Assembly: GCF_900115285.1 (NCBI RefSeq)
Contig: NZ_FOYW01000002.1
Span: 124,001-188,000, forward strand
DNA length: 64,000 bases
Source: Marinobacter daqiaonensis
GTDB taxonomy: Bacteria; Pseudomonadota; Gammaproteobacteria; Pseudomonadales; Oleiphilaceae
Direction: 5' to 3'
Position 1 is the stretch's first letter; the number at the start of each line of letters is the position of its first letter. Made by a program: the position numbers and the translations under genes. Shown here piece by piece: positions 1-8,321 of this stretch. Below the pieces are notes generated by a model. It saw nothing but the letters and a program-made list of their open reading frames with translations, was not told the origin of the DNA and did not search any database.

Positions 1-759
1 CCCGAGGCCCAGGGCATGACCTTCTCCGAAGCCGGTCCGGTGCCCGCCCAGGGCAATATCGCCCAGCAGATCTTCTGGTATACCGCTTTCACCGCCAGCA
101 TGGTGGAGGAGGGTCTGCCCGTGGTAAATGAGGACGGCACCCCGAAGTGGCGGATGGCGCCTTCGCCCCACGGCCCCTACTGGGAGGAAGGTATGAAGCT
201 TGGGTACCAGGACGTGGGCTCGTGGACGTTCTTCGACTCAACGCCTGAAGAGCGTCGCCTGGCCGCCTGGCTTTACGCCCAGTTTACTGTCGCCAAGACA
301 GTGTCGCTGCAGAAGACCCTCGTTGGCCTGACGCCGATTCGTGAGTCCGACATCAACTCCGATGCCATGACTGAAGCGGCCCCGCGGCTGGGTGGTCTGG
401 TGGAGTTCTACCGCAGCCCTGCCCGGGTTCAGTGGACTCCAACCGGTACCAACGTACCGGACTACCCGAAACTGGCCCAGCTCTGGTGGCAGTACATCTC
501 CCAGGCCGCCAGTGGCGAAGCGACCCCCCAGAAAGCCCTGGACGGACTCGCCGAAGCCCAGGACAACATCATGATGCGCCTGGAGCGGGCGAAGGTCATG
601 GAAACCTGTGGGCCGAGACTGAATGAGCCAAGGGATGCCCAATACTGGCTTGATCAGCCGGGGGCGCCGAAGCCGAAGCTGGACAACGAGAAACCCCAGG
701 GGGAGACCATCCCCTATGATGAGCTGCTCAAGACCTGGAAGGAAGCCCGGGAGAGCTGA
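1..759 (+). CDS. ABC transporter substrate-binding protein, C-terminal part (window-truncated)
   Basis: The reading frame is open to the first base of the window, so the N-terminus, including any signal peptide, lies upstream. The 250 visible residues resemble the C-terminal lobe of a large carbohydrate/polyol-type periplasmic binding protein: aromatic-rich stretches (SWTFFDSTPEE, AQLWWQYI) and a polar tail ending GETIPYDELLKTWKEARES. That tail recalls the glycerol-binding GlpV type, but this is memory-based and not certain. Such proteins bind the substrate in the periplasm and pass it to an inner-membrane permease. An ATG at 16 is internal to the frame and probably not the start. The gene ends before a strong bidirectional terminator and converges on metY. 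Confidence 0.75.
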   Translation, partial: PEAQGMTFSEAGPVPAQGNIAQQIFWYTAFTASMVEEGLPVVNEDGTPKWRMAPSPHGPYWEEGMKLGYQDVGSWTFFDSTPEERRLAAWLYAQFTVAKTVSLQKTLVGLTPIRESDINSDAMTEAAPRLGGLVEFYRSPARVQWTPTGTNVPDYPKLAQLWWQYISQAASGEATPQKALDGLAEAQDNIMMRLERAKVMETCGPRLNEPRDAQYWLDQPGAPKPKLDNEKPQGETIPYDELLKTWKEARES

Positions 760-785
760 TTCCCATAAGCCTGGAAAGTAGGGAT

Positions 786-818
786 AAAAAAGGGGGAAGC
801 CATGCTTCCCCCTTTTTT
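786..818. terminator. Bidirectional intrinsic terminator between the ABC binding-protein gene and metY
   Basis: A perfect 15-bp inverted repeat (AAAAAAGGGGGAAGC, loop CAT, GCTTCCCCCTTTTTT) has an A tract on one side and a T tract on the other. It can therefore end transcription from both convergent genes. Confidence 0.9.
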
Positions 819-827
819 ATCGGTTGG

Positions 828-2105
828 CTACTGGCCCGCAGCCTTCAGGGCCTGGTCAATGTCGGCAATGATGTCATCCACATGCTCGATACCGATCGAC
901 AGGCGGACCAGATCCTCGCTCACACCGGCGCTTCTGAGTTCTTCCGGATTCAGTTGGCGGTGGGTGGTGGTGGCGGGGTGGCAGGCCAGGGACTTGGCGT
1001 CACCGATGTTCACCAGACGGTAGATCAACTGCAGTGCATCGATGAACTTCGCACCGGCGTCACGTCCACCCTTGATACCAAAGCTCAGGATGCCGGAAGC
1101 CTTGCCGCCACAGATCTTGTCACAGGTGGCCTTGTAGGGGCTCCCTGGGAGGGCGGCATAGTTCACCCACTCCACGTTGGGGTGGGCTTCCAGGTAGGTG
1201 GCGACCTTTTCAGCATTTTCGCAGTGGCGCTCCATCCGCAGGGCCAGGGTTTCCAGCCCCTGCATGATCAGGAAGGCGTTGAACGGGGACAGGGCACTGC
1301 CGGTATTCCGCAGCGGTACCACCCGGCAGCGGCCGATGAAGGCGGCCTCGCCCAGGGCCTCGGTGTACACAACGCCGTGGTAGGAGGGATCCGGCTTGTT
1401 GAGCATGGGGAACTTGTCGGCACTGGCCTTCCAGTCAAACTTGCCGGAATCCACCACAACGCCCGCCACGGTGGTGCCATGGCCGCCAATGTACTTGGTC
1501 AGCGAGTGCACCACGATATCCGCGCCATGTTCGAACGGACGGCACAGGAACGGGGTGGCCACGGTATTGTCCACGATCAGCGGAATGCCATGGTCATGTG
1601 CGATTTTTGCCCAGGTCTGGATGTCCACCACATTGCCTGCGGGGTTGCCAATGGACTCGCAGAACAGGGCGCGGGTGTTCTCGTCGATAGCCGCGACCAC
1701 GTTGTCGTAATCATCGTGGGCCACCATCCGGCACTCGATACCCTGATTTGGCAGCGAATGGGCAAACAGGTTATAGGTGCCCCCGTACAACTGGCTTGTA
1801 CTGACGATGTTGTTGCCCACTGTGCAGATGGTCTGCAGGGCATAGGTGATCGCAGCCATGCCGGAAGCCACCGCCAGCGCGCCAACGCCCCCTTCCAGTT
1901 GTGCCATGCGCTCTTCCAGTACCGCATTGGTGGGGTTCATGATGCGGGTATAGATGTTGCCCTGGACTTTAAGGTCAAACAGGTCCGCCCCATGCTGGGT
2001 ATCGTCAAAGGTGTAGGAGGTGGTCTGGTAGATGGGGGTGGTCGCCGCATGGGTGGTTGGGTCGCCACTAAAGCCGGCGTGCAGGGCTAGGGTTTCCGGT
2101 TTCAT
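828..2105 (-). CDS. metY: O-acetylhomoserine aminocarboxypropyltransferase (sulfhydrylase)
   Basis: PLP-dependent enzyme of the Cys/Met metabolism family that makes homocysteine from O-acetylhomoserine and sulfide in the cytoplasm. The 425-residue length is typical of MetY; cystathionine synthases are shorter. The Schiff-base lysine is K204 in HSLTKYIGGHG. The phosphate-binding region (YTRIMNPTN, residues 52-60) and the ASGMAAI loop (residues 80-86) are intact. The start ATG has an AAGGAA ribosome-binding site. The gene stands alone between convergent and divergent neighbours. I saw no SAM riboswitch fold in the ~155 bp upstream. Confidence 0.93.
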   Translation of the reverse strand: MKPETLALHAGFSGDPTTHAATTPIYQTTSYTFDDTQHGADLFDLKVQGNIYTRIMNPTNAVLEERMAQLEGGVGALAVASGMAAITYALQTICTVGNNIVSTSQLYGGTYNLFAHSLPNQGIECRMVAHDDYDNVVAAIDENTRALFCESIGNPAGNVVDIQTWAKIAHDHGIPLIVDNTVATPFLCRPFEHGADIVVHSLTKYIGGHGTTVAGVVVDSGKFDWKASADKFPMLNKPDPSYHGVVYTEALGEAAFIGRCRVVPLRNTGSALSPFNAFLIMQGLETLALRMERHCENAEKVATYLEAHPNVEWVNYAALPGSPYKATCDKICGGKASGILSFGIKGGRDAGAKFIDALQLIYRLVNIGDAKSLACHPATTTHRQLNPEELRSAGVSEDLVRLSIGIEHVDDIIADIDQALKAAGQ

Positions 2106-2262
2106 CGCTGGGTTCCTTGCTGGTGGATTTTTCGTTATCGGGTTTCAGCATGACGAGTATGCCACAGGCCAGGGAACCGTCGAACAGTTTCGGGCGTTGT
2201 GCTGTTAACAAGAACTCTATGATTTGATGAAAAGTTCACTCAACTGAACAAGGAAGCCCTCA

Positions 2263-2772
2263 ATGAAAACGACATTACTTCGTTCCGCTGTAATCAGCTC
2301 GGGCATTTTGCTTACCGGAACCCTGGCGCCAGACCTGGCAAGTGCCCAATCCGGGTACGGGGCCGACAATAACCCCCAACAGACCGAGCGAAAGATCAAC
2401 CAGGGCAAGGGCAGGTCCGACGAGGCCAAGGAAAAAGGCCGCGAGAAAGGCGATCAGATGCGTGGTTCTCCCGAAGACGCACGGGAGCGCGCCGATGAAG
2501 AGCAGGAGCGGGCAAGGGAGCGCAGGGAAGAGGAGCAGGAGCGGGCCCGGGAACGTGGGGAAGAGGAGGCTGAACGTGGTCGTGAGCAGCGAGAGGAAGA
2601 GGCTGAGCGTGCCCGCGAGCAGGAGCAGGCCGAGCGTGCCAGCTCCCAGGAAGAGAATTCGAACCGCATGAACGAAAACCGGAAGGCGGATCCGGCCTCC
2701 AAGGGAAGCGAACAGGGCCAGGCCCAGAAACAGGAAAAGTCCCGGGCCTGGTGGAACTTCTGGGGCGACTGA
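2263..2772 (+). CDS. Exported Glu/Arg-rich low-complexity protein
   Basis: 169 residues. A Sec-type signal peptide spans about residues 1-28 (MKTTLL, hydrophobic ISSGILLTGTLAP, then ASAQ), so the protein should be periplasmic. From about residue 45 to 130 it is almost entirely E, R, Q and A in short repeats such as EEQERARERREEE, predicting a long charged single helix or coiled coil. The C-terminus ends in an aromatic tail, RAWWNFWGD. There is no Cys and no recognisable enzyme motif. I do not recognise the family; helical spacer or periplasmic scaffold roles are possible but unsupported. It is followed by an intrinsic terminator. Confidence 0.75.
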   Translation: MKTTLLRSAVISSGILLTGTLAPDLASAQSGYGADNNPQQTERKINQGKGRSDEAKEKGREKGDQMRGSPEDARERADEEQERARERREEEQERARERGEEEAERGREQREEEAERAREQEQAERASSQEENSNRMNENRKADPASKGSEQGQAQKQEKSRAWWNFWGD

Positions 2773-2825
2773 CTGAAAGCCCGATCGAGTCAGAGTTATT
2801 AATTCAGCTCCGGCTTTCGGGTATT

Positions 2826-2858
2826 AAAAAAGCCCGACTCTTGCGAGCCGGGCTTTTT
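2826..2858. terminator. Bidirectional terminator shared by the exported-protein gene and tRNA-Met
   Basis: An AAAAAGCCCG... / ...CCGGGCTTTTT inverted repeat is flanked by A and T tracts. It lies 53 bp after the plus-strand gene stop. On the minus strand it lies immediately after the 3' end of the tRNA, so it probably serves both. Confidence 0.85.
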
Positions 2859-2864
2859 GAATAC

Positions 2865-2941
2865 TGGTAGCAAGGGGCGGAGTCGAACCGCCGACCCCAG
2901 CATTATGAGTGCTGTGCTCTAACCAACTGAGCTACCTTGCC
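2865..2941 (-). tRNA. tRNA-Met (anticodon CAT, elongator type)
   Basis: 77 nt, read on the minus strand from GGCAAGGTAGCTC to TGCTACCA. The acceptor stem pairs GGCAAGG with CCTTGCT, including a G-T pair. The D loop is AGTTGGTTAGA, the anticodon loop CTCATAA, the T loop TTCGACT, and CCA is encoded. The first pair, G1 with T72, and the overall similarity to elongator tRNA-Met argue against initiator tRNA. A lysidine-type tRNA-Ile2 cannot be fully excluded from sequence alone. Confidence 0.9.
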
Positions 2942-3032
2942 ATTTCGGTCGGGTTTGCATCCCAAACGAGGCGCGTATTTTCAGTATTCAGGCTCTTTCT
3001 GTCAAGGCTTGCGGTCCAATTTCTGTTAAAAA

Positions 3033-4124
3033 TTACACGTTGAACCGGAAGTGGATGACGTCACCGTCCTGAACGATGTAGTCCTTGCCTTCCAGCCGCC
3101 ATTTACCGGCGTCCTTGGCACCCTGTTCGCCGTTGTACCTGACGAAGTCTTCGTAACTGACCACCTCGGCACGGATAAAGCCCCGTTCGAAATCAGTGTG
3201 GATCACACCGGCGGCCTGGGGTGCGGTGGCGCCAATACGGACGGTCCAGGCACGAACCTCTTTTTCACCGGCGGTGAAGTAGGTCTGCAGGCCCAGCAGG
3301 CGGTAGCCGGCTCGGATGACCCGGTCCAACCCCGGCTCTTCCATGCCCATCTCGTCCAGGAACATGGATTTCTCGTCGTCTTCCAGTTCCGCAATTTCGG
3401 CCTCAATCTTGTTGCAGATCGGTACCACGACGGCATTTTCCTGGGCTGCGATTTCCTTCACCTTGTCCAGGTGCGGGTTGTTCTCGAAGCCATCCTCACT
3501 GACGTTGGCGATGAACATGGTGGGCTTGACCGTCAGCAGGCAGAGCTCACGGACCAGGGCCATCTGGTCATTATCGAGATTCATACTGCGCACCGGCTTG
3601 CCTTCGTTCAGCACCGGCAGCAGCTGTTCAAACATCTCCAGCTGTGCCTTGGCATGCTTGTCGCCGCCCTTGGCAACCCTCTGCACCCTTTTGATGGCCT
3701 TTTCCACGGTGTCCAGGTCCGCCAGTGCCAGCTCGGTATTGATGATCTCGATGTCGGAGGCCGGATCGATCTTGTTGGCCACGTGAATGACGTTTTCGTC
3801 TTCAAAACACCGGACCACGTGGGCGATGGCTTCTGTCTGACGGATGTTGGCCAGGAACTGGTTGCCAAGCCCTTCACCCTTGGAGGCGCCTTCCACCAGG
3901 CCCGCGATATCCACGAATTCCATGGTGGTGGGGATCACCTTCTGGGGCTTTACAATCTCGGCCAGCTTGTTCAGGCGCGGGTCGGGCATGGGCACGACCC
4001 CGGCGTTGGGTTCGATGGTACAGAACGGGAAGTTCTCGGCGCCGATTTCCGCTTTGGTGAGTGCGTTGAACAGGGTGGATTTGCCGACGTTGGGTAGGCC
4101 GACAATGCCGCAGTTAAATCCCAT
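3033..4124 (-). CDS. ychF: Redox-regulated ATPase/GTPase YchF (OLA1 family)
   Basis: TRAFAC-class P-loop protein that binds ribosomes and prefers ATP in characterised members. The P-loop GLPNVGKST is at residues 9-17, switch region and [20 protein letters not shown] follow, and a TGS domain lies at the C-terminus ([16 protein letters not shown]). I start it at ATG 4124 rather than 16 codons upstream because [11 protein letters not shown] is the family N-terminus; this gives 363 residues, the E. coli length. It is the last protein gene of a minus-strand block and follows pth by about 160 bp. Confidence 0.95.
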   Translation of the reverse strand: MGFNCGIVGLPNVGKSTLFNALTKAEIGAENFPFCTIEPNAGVVPMPDPRLNKLAEIVKPQKVIPTTMEFVDIAGLVEGASKGEGLGNQFLANIRQTEAIAHVVRCFEDENVIHVANKIDPASDIEIINTELALADLDTVEKAIKRVQRVAKGGDKHAKAQLEMFEQLLPVLNEGKPVRSMNLDNDQMALVRELCLLTVKPTMFIANVSEDGFENNPHLDKVKEIAAQENAVVVPICNKIEAEIAELEDDEKSMFLDEMGMEEPGLDRVIRAGYRLLGLQTYFTAGEKEVRAWTVRIGATAPQAAGVIHTDFERGFIRAEVVSYEDFVRYNGEQGAKDAGKWRLEGKDYIVQDGDVIHFRFNV

Positions 4125-4283
4125 GGAATGCCTCTGTTGGTATGGGGGAGCCGCCGAACGGATCCGGATCACAATGGAAGGACCGGATCAGGGTTCCCTG
4201 GAAAAATTTGGGCGAATTATACCGGTGTATGGCTGGCCGTGCGAATAAGGGCTTGTCGCGCTCACCGCGCGGCTGTCCGGGGC

Positions 4284-4874
4284 TCAGGCCGTGGGCTTGA
4301 AACTGTGCAGCCGGTTCATCGCAGCTGACAGCTTGCCGGTGGCCGCATCCGGCAGGACGCGCAGGATTTCATCGGTAACAGCGTTGAGTTCCTCGGTCTC
4401 CCGTTTGCCCAGTCTGCCCAGGACATAGCCGGTGACCTGGCGGCTGTCGCCGGGGTGGCCGATGCCGATGCGCAGGCGCTGGAAGTCATTGGTGCCAAGA
4501 TGGGCAATGGTGTCCCGGAGGCCATTATGGCCACCATGTCCGCCGCCTTTCTTGAGCTTGGCGGTACCGGAGGGGAGGTCCAGTTCGTCGTGGGCAATGA
4601 GGATCTGCTGGGGTGTGATTTTGAAGAAATCCGCGAGCGCCTTTATGGCAAGACCGCTGCGATTCATGAAGGTGGTGGGGTTAAGCAGATGCAGGTCAAG
4701 ACCCTGCCACTGGATGCGGGCGTAGAGGCCGTGGTACTTCCTTTCGGGGCGGAGCGACTGGCCCGCATCGCGGGCCAGCGCCTCGACGAAGAGGGCGCCG
4801 GCGTTATGACGGGTATTCTCGTAGTCGGGTCCGGGATTCCCGAGACCCACCACCATGACGATATCCTGTGCCAT
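4284..4874 (-). CDS. pth: Peptidyl-tRNA hydrolase
   Basis: Releases tRNA from peptidyl-tRNAs dropped by the ribosome. At 196 residues it has the family length. The catalytic histidine is H23 (NTRHNAG). The substrate-binding [10 protein letters not shown] and the aspartate in IAHDELDLP, plus [10 protein letters not shown] and the RLRIGIGHP region, are all present. It starts 24 bp after the end of rplY, so the two are almost certainly co-transcribed, an arrangement common in proteobacteria. Confidence 0.96.
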   Translation of the reverse strand: MAQDIVMVVGLGNPGPDYENTRHNAGALFVEALARDAGQSLRPERKYHGLYARIQWQGLDLHLLNPTTFMNRSGLAIKALADFFKITPQQILIAHDELDLPSGTAKLKKGGGHGGHNGLRDTIAHLGTNDFQRLRIGIGHPGDSRQVTGYVLGRLGKRETEELNAVTDEILRVLPDAATGKLSAAMNRLHSFKPTA

Positions 4875-4898
4875 AACTGCCAGCTCCCTGGAGGGAAA

Positions 4899-5537
4899 TT
4901 ACTCCTTCTCTTCGCCTTCTTCCTCACCGCCTTCTTCTTCGTCAGCCTTGGCGCCACGGGGCAGGTGCACGGAAACAACTGCCTGGTCGTGATCTTCACC
5001 ATGCTGCAGGGCAGCGGAGCGAACGCCTTTCGGCAACTTCAGGTCGCTCAGGTGCAGTACGTCGTCCAGCTGGAGGTCCATGACATCGATTTCGATGAAC
5101 TCGGGCAGGTCCTGGGGCAGACAGATGACTTCCACTTCGGTCAGCTGGTGGGAGATGACGCCACCCTGCAGCTTGACCACCGGTGCCTTGTCCTCGTTGA
5201 GGAAGTGCAGCGGGACGTTGACGTGGATCTCGTGGTCCTTGTCGACACGAAGGAAGTCGGCGTGGGTCAGGAGCAGCTTGTACGGGTGACGCTGCAGATC
5301 CTTCAGGATCACGCTTTCTTTCTTGCCGTCGAGCTCAATGGTCAGGATGTGGGAGAAGAATGCTTCGTTCTCCAGTGCCTTCTTGAGCTCGTTGTGCCAG
5401 ATCGAGATGGGCGTTGCTTCCTTGTTGCCACCATAGATGATGGCCGGAATCTTACGCTCCTCGCGACGCAGGCGGCGGCTCGCACCCTTCCCCTGATCGC
5501 CACGAGGAAATGCTTCAATGACAAATTCCTGAGACAT
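4899..5537 (-). CDS. rplY: 50S ribosomal protein L25/general stress protein Ctc
   Basis: Binds 5S rRNA in the large subunit. The N-terminal L25 domain (residues 1-95) is followed by the C-terminal TL5/Ctc beta domain and an acidic tail (EEEGGEEEGEEKE), giving 212 residues. This is the long Ctc form, not the 94-residue E. coli L25. I prefer ATG 5537 (MSQEFVIEAFPRG) over the ORF start seven codons upstream because a GAGGTA ribosome-binding site precedes it and homologues start there. It lies between prs and pth on the same strand. Confidence 0.94.
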   Translation of the reverse strand: MSQEFVIEAFPRGDQGKGASRRLRREERKIPAIIYGGNKEATPISIWHNELKKALENEAFFSHILTIELDGKKESVILKDLQRHPYKLLLTHADFLRVDKDHEIHVNVPLHFLNEDKAPVVKLQGGVISHQLTEVEVICLPQDLPEFIEIDVMDLQLDDVLHLSDLKLPKGVRSAALQHGEDHDQAVVSVHLPRGAKADEEEGGEEEGEEKE

Positions 5538-5629
5538 GATATGTACCTCGTTGATCATCTGCCGGGCCCGCGACCAGGCTGGCGGCGATGATGGTTCAGA
5601 ATGCCGGCTTGGTGCCGGCGCTTAAAGCA

Positions 5630-5663
5630 GAACTGGAGCCCCGTTGAGACAGGGCTCCAGTTC
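5630..5663 (-). terminator. Perfect 12-bp hairpin between prs and rplY
   Basis: GAACTGGAGCCC at 5630-5641 pairs exactly with GGGCTCCAGTTC at 5652-5663, with a 10-nt loop. No long T tract follows on the minus strand (only TGCTTTAAG), so this could be a weak terminator, an attenuator or an RNA-processing site that sets the prs to rplY ratio. A second small palindrome (GCCGGC..GCCGGC, 5603-5619) follows. Confidence 0.5.
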
Positions 5664-5707
5664 CGGATACGTCAGAATGCGTTCGGGTCTGAGCGGATAA
5701 ACGCTGC

Positions 5708-6658
5708 TCAGACGTTCTCGAACATGGCGCTGATGGACTCTTCGTTGCTGACGCGACGAATCGATTCGGCCAACAGGCTGGCCATTCCGAGGGGGCGGAT
5801 TCTATCACAATTCCTGGCCTTGTCACCCAGCGGAATGGTGTCGCACACCACCAGTTCATCCAGTTGTGACGCATTGATGTTGTCAATGGCCGGGCCAGAG
5901 AGTACCGGGTGGGTGATGTAGGCGACCACGCGGGCGGCGCCGTGCTCTTTAAGGGCGTTCGCCGCCTTGCAGAGGGTGCCGGCTGTATCCACGATGTCGT
6001 CCACCAGGATACAGGTCTTGTCTTTGACATCGCCGATGATGTGCATGACCTGGGAAACATTGGCCTTGGGGCGACGCTTGTCGATGATGGCCAGGTCCGC
6101 GTCGTCCAGGCGCTTGGCGACCGCCCGGGCGCGAACCACGCCGCCGACATCGGGGGACACGACAACGAAATTCTCGAAGCGCTGCTTCTCGATGTCTTCC
6201 AGCATCACCGGTGTGGCGTAGATGTTGTCCACCGGGATATCGAAGAATCCCTGAATCTGGTCGGCATGAAGATCGACTGTCAGTACCCGGTCGACGCCGA
6301 TAGAGGAAATCATGTCAGCCACCACCTTGGCACTGATGGCCACCCGTGTGGAGCGTACCCGGCGATCCTGGCGCGCGTATCCGTAGTAGGGGATTACGGC
6401 GGTGATTCGCGTGGCGGAAGCCCGGCGCAGGGCATCGGCCATCACAATCAGTTCCATCAGGTTATCGTTGGTGGGGTAGCAGGTGGGCTGGATAATAAAG
6501 ACGTCGTGACCGCGAACGTTCTCGTTGATCTCGACGGTTGTCTCACCGTCACTGAAGCGGCCTACGGTTGCCTGTCCCATTGGGATATGAAGTTTCTGGG
6601 CAATGGACTTGGCGAGATCCGGGTTGGCATTGCCAGCAAAAATCATCAACTTGGACAC
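5708..6658 (-). CDS. prs: Ribose-phosphate pyrophosphokinase (PRPP synthase)
   Basis: Makes PRPP from ribose-5-phosphate and ATP for nucleotide, His and Trp synthesis. Visible motifs are the N-terminal [10 protein letters not shown], the ATP-binding FSDGET and [17 protein letters not shown], the flexible loop VVSPDVGG and the PRPP-binding [13 protein letters not shown]. The start is GTG 6658 ([10 protein letters not shown]), with AAGGATACC just upstream, giving 316 residues. A longer open frame to 6811 runs straight through the tRNA-Gln gene and is not coding. It lies 52 bp after tRNA-Gln and probably shares its transcript. Confidence 0.95.
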   Translation of the reverse strand: MSKLMIFAGNANPDLAKSIAQKLHIPMGQATVGRFSDGETTVEINENVRGHDVFIIQPTCYPTNDNLMELIVMADALRRASATRITAVIPYYGYARQDRRVRSTRVAISAKVVADMISSIGVDRVLTVDLHADQIQGFFDIPVDNIYATPVMLEDIEKQRFENFVVVSPDVGGVVRARAVAKRLDDADLAIIDKRRPKANVSQVMHIIGDVKDKTCILVDDIVDTAGTLCKAANALKEHGAARVVAYITHPVLSGPAIDNINASQLDELVVCDTIPLGDKARNCDRIRPLGMASLLAESIRRVSNEESISAMFENV

Positions 6659-6710
6659 GACGGTATCCTTCTCTATATCGGCTTTGGATTCAGAGGAAGA
6701 GGAAGAAAGG

Positions 6711-6785
6711 TGGCTGGGGTGGCAGGATTCGAACCTGCGCATGACGGGATCAAAACCCGTTGCCTTACCACTTGGCGACACCCCA
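6711..6785 (-). tRNA. tRNA-Gln (anticodon TTG)
   Basis: 75 nt on the minus strand, from TGGGGTGTCGCC to CACCCCAGCCA. The acceptor stem is TGGGGTG/CACCCCA. The D arm is GCCAAGTGGTAAGGC and the anticodon loop TTTTGAT, giving TTG. The T arm is GCAGGTTCGAATCCTGC and CCA is encoded. It lies only 22 bp after ispE and 52 bp before prs, embedded in a protein-coding operon. Confidence 0.95.
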
Positions 6786-6807
6786 TTATCGTGCTGCTCT
6801 TTCGGCA

Positions 6808-7668
6808 TCATTCCAGCTCTGTCAGCTTTTTGTTCAGAGGTGAAAGGTTCACCCCTTTAGCTACGAACCCGTTGATGCCGGAGGGTTTACTTGCCCAAAC
6901 GCGTCGGGCTTCCGCTTCTGTGGGGAAACGTCCAAAGATGCAAGCCCCGGTTCCGGTTAATCTTGCGGGTCCGAATGTGCTCAGCCAGTCCAGGCTGGTT
7001 TTTACCTCTGGATACAGTTGCTTAACTACATCCTCACAATCGTTTCGGTACCCTGAGGCGTCTCCCTCAAAAGCGGGCGCTATTGTGATTCGGGGGGTGT
7101 TTCTTGTCAACCCTGGCTGAGAAAAAATTTCAGCGGTGCTGATCTCAACCTCCGGTTTTAGTACAACAAACCAGTCCTCCGGAGGATTCGCGGGGGTCAG
7201 TTTCTCTCCCACACCCTCACCAAAAGCCGCGTGCCCGCGCACAAACACGGGAACATCTGCACCCAGGGCGAGGCCCAGCTCCGCAAGTTCGTTCACGTCC
7301 AGGCCCGTCTTCCAGAGATGGTTCAGACCCAGCAGGGTCGTGGCCGCGTTGGAGCTTCCACCCCCAAGACCGCCTCCCATGGGCAGGCGCTTGTCCAGCG
7401 TCAGGCTGACGCCGCGGTGGATGCCGGCGGTGCGTCTGAGTAGCTCGGCCGCCCGTACAGCCAGGTTCTGGTCCTCAGGGACGTCCGCAAGAGCGGGCGT
7501 CAGTACGATCCGGTCGTCCTGGCGGCCCTGAAATGTCAGTGAATCGCCGTAGTCCAGAAACTGAAACAGGGTCTGGAGTTCGTGGTAGCCATCGGATCGC
7601 CGGCCGGTTATGTGAAGAAAGAGATTGAGTTTCGCAGGTGAGGGCAGGGTAAAAGTGGCGGCAGTCAT
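6808..7668 (-). CDS. ispE: 4-diphosphocytidyl-2-C-methyl-D-erythritol kinase
   Basis: GHMP kinase of the non-mevalonate (MEP) isoprenoid pathway; it phosphorylates CDP-methylerythritol. The catalytic lysine region is SPAKLNLFL (K13), the ATP-binding loop is [14 protein letters not shown] (residues 96-109), the catalytic aspartate is in GADVPVF, and GTGACIF lies near the C-terminus. The start is ATG 7668, which overlaps the lolB stop as ATGA, indicating translational coupling. The longer ORF start nine codons upstream lies inside lolB. Length 286 residues. Confidence 0.95.
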   Translation of the reverse strand: MTAATFTLPSPAKLNLFLHITGRRSDGYHELQTLFQFLDYGDSLTFQGRQDDRIVLTPALADVPEDQNLAVRAAELLRRTAGIHRGVSLTLDKRLPMGGGLGGGSSNAATTLLGLNHLWKTGLDVNELAELGLALGADVPVFVRGHAAFGEGVGEKLTPANPPEDWFVVLKPEVEISTAEIFSQPGLTRNTPRITIAPAFEGDASGYRNDCEDVVKQLYPEVKTSLDWLSTFGPARLTGTGACIFGRFPTEAEARRVWASKPSGINGFVAKGVNLSPLNKKLTELE

Positions 7669-8321
7669 GGTGTCTGATCGTCGGTCCTGGTCCATGAGGT
7701 GACAATAAGGCGTACCAGTTTTTCGCCCTTACGGGCGGTCAGGCGTGCCGGTAGTTCCGGTCGCTCATCGACGAAGTCGCGCCAGCGTTCATAGCGGATG
7801 GTCCAGCCGAGCTGACGGACCTGTGCAAGCTTGCCGGCCTGGTCGAAGGCGAGGCGAAAGTCGCCTTCCGGTGCCGGTAGGCCTTTTATCCACCACATCA
7901 GGGCGTCGATGGGCAGCTCCCAGCCCGTGGCGGCGTAGATCAGGCCCTGGGGGTCGCTCGATGCATAGCTTTCGCCATCCGGTGTTTCCAGACGGATGTA
8001 TCCCGGAGAGCCTTCCAGGCGGGTGCTGCCCATGCCCAGAAACGCAGAGGACAGGGCCAGCTCGTAGTGCTCGTTGGACTGGGTCCAGCGGTTGATGACG
8101 GCAGAGGCGTTTTCACCGGGCTGCCGGACGGCCAGTTTGCCCGTGAGTCGCCACTGATCGAATGCCTGCAGACGTGCCTGTCGCTCTGCCCAGTCAGCGG
8201 GGGGCTGCTCGGTCAGGCCCTCCGGGAGCGGCTCCTGCTGGATGCTGGCGCAGGCGCTCATCAGCAGCGCCACGATCAGGGTCGCAGTGGAATGCTTCAG
8301 GCCTCGGGAAAAGTGTCTCAC
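7665..8321 (-). CDS. lolB: Outer-membrane lipoprotein receptor LolB
   Basis: Accepts lipoproteins from periplasmic LolA and inserts them into the outer membrane. The signal peptide ends in the lipobox LLMSAC with C24 as the lipidated residue. The mature part carries the LolB pattern ([20 protein letters not shown]-like strand, [27 protein letters not shown]). At 218 residues it has normal length. It overlaps the upstream TPR gene and the downstream ispE by 4 bp each (ATGA), the classical lolB-ispE arrangement of gammaproteobacteria. Confidence 0.93.
   Translation of the reverse strand: MRHFSRGLKHSTATLIVALLMSACASIQQEPLPEGLTEQPPADWAERQARLQAFDQWRLTGKLAVRQPGENASAVINRWTQSNEHYELALSSAFLGMGSTRLEGSPGYIRLETPDGESYASSDPQGLIYAATGWELPIDALMWWIKGLPAPEGDFRLAFDQAGKLAQVRQLGWTIRYERWRDFVDERPELPARLTARKGEKLVRLIVTSWTRTDDQTP

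Noticed and set aside
882..2090. 402-codon plus-strand frame opposite metY
   Set aside because: Low-complexity His/Gly/Val/Gln composition typical of the shadow of a GC-rich gene; metY has all its PLP motifs on the other strand.
2106..2262. SAM riboswitch or S-box upstream of metY
   Set aside because: I looked for SAM-I and SAM-II type features on the minus strand and saw none; the only clear signal is an AAGGAA ribosome-binding site.
3051..4097. 348-codon plus-strand frame opposite ychF
   Set aside because: Shadow of ychF; no motif, no ribosome-binding site, and the opposite strand is a complete YchF.
6659..6811. N-terminal extension of prs
   Set aside because: It would translate through tRNA-Gln; the GTG at 6658 has a ribosome-binding site and gives the family N-terminus.
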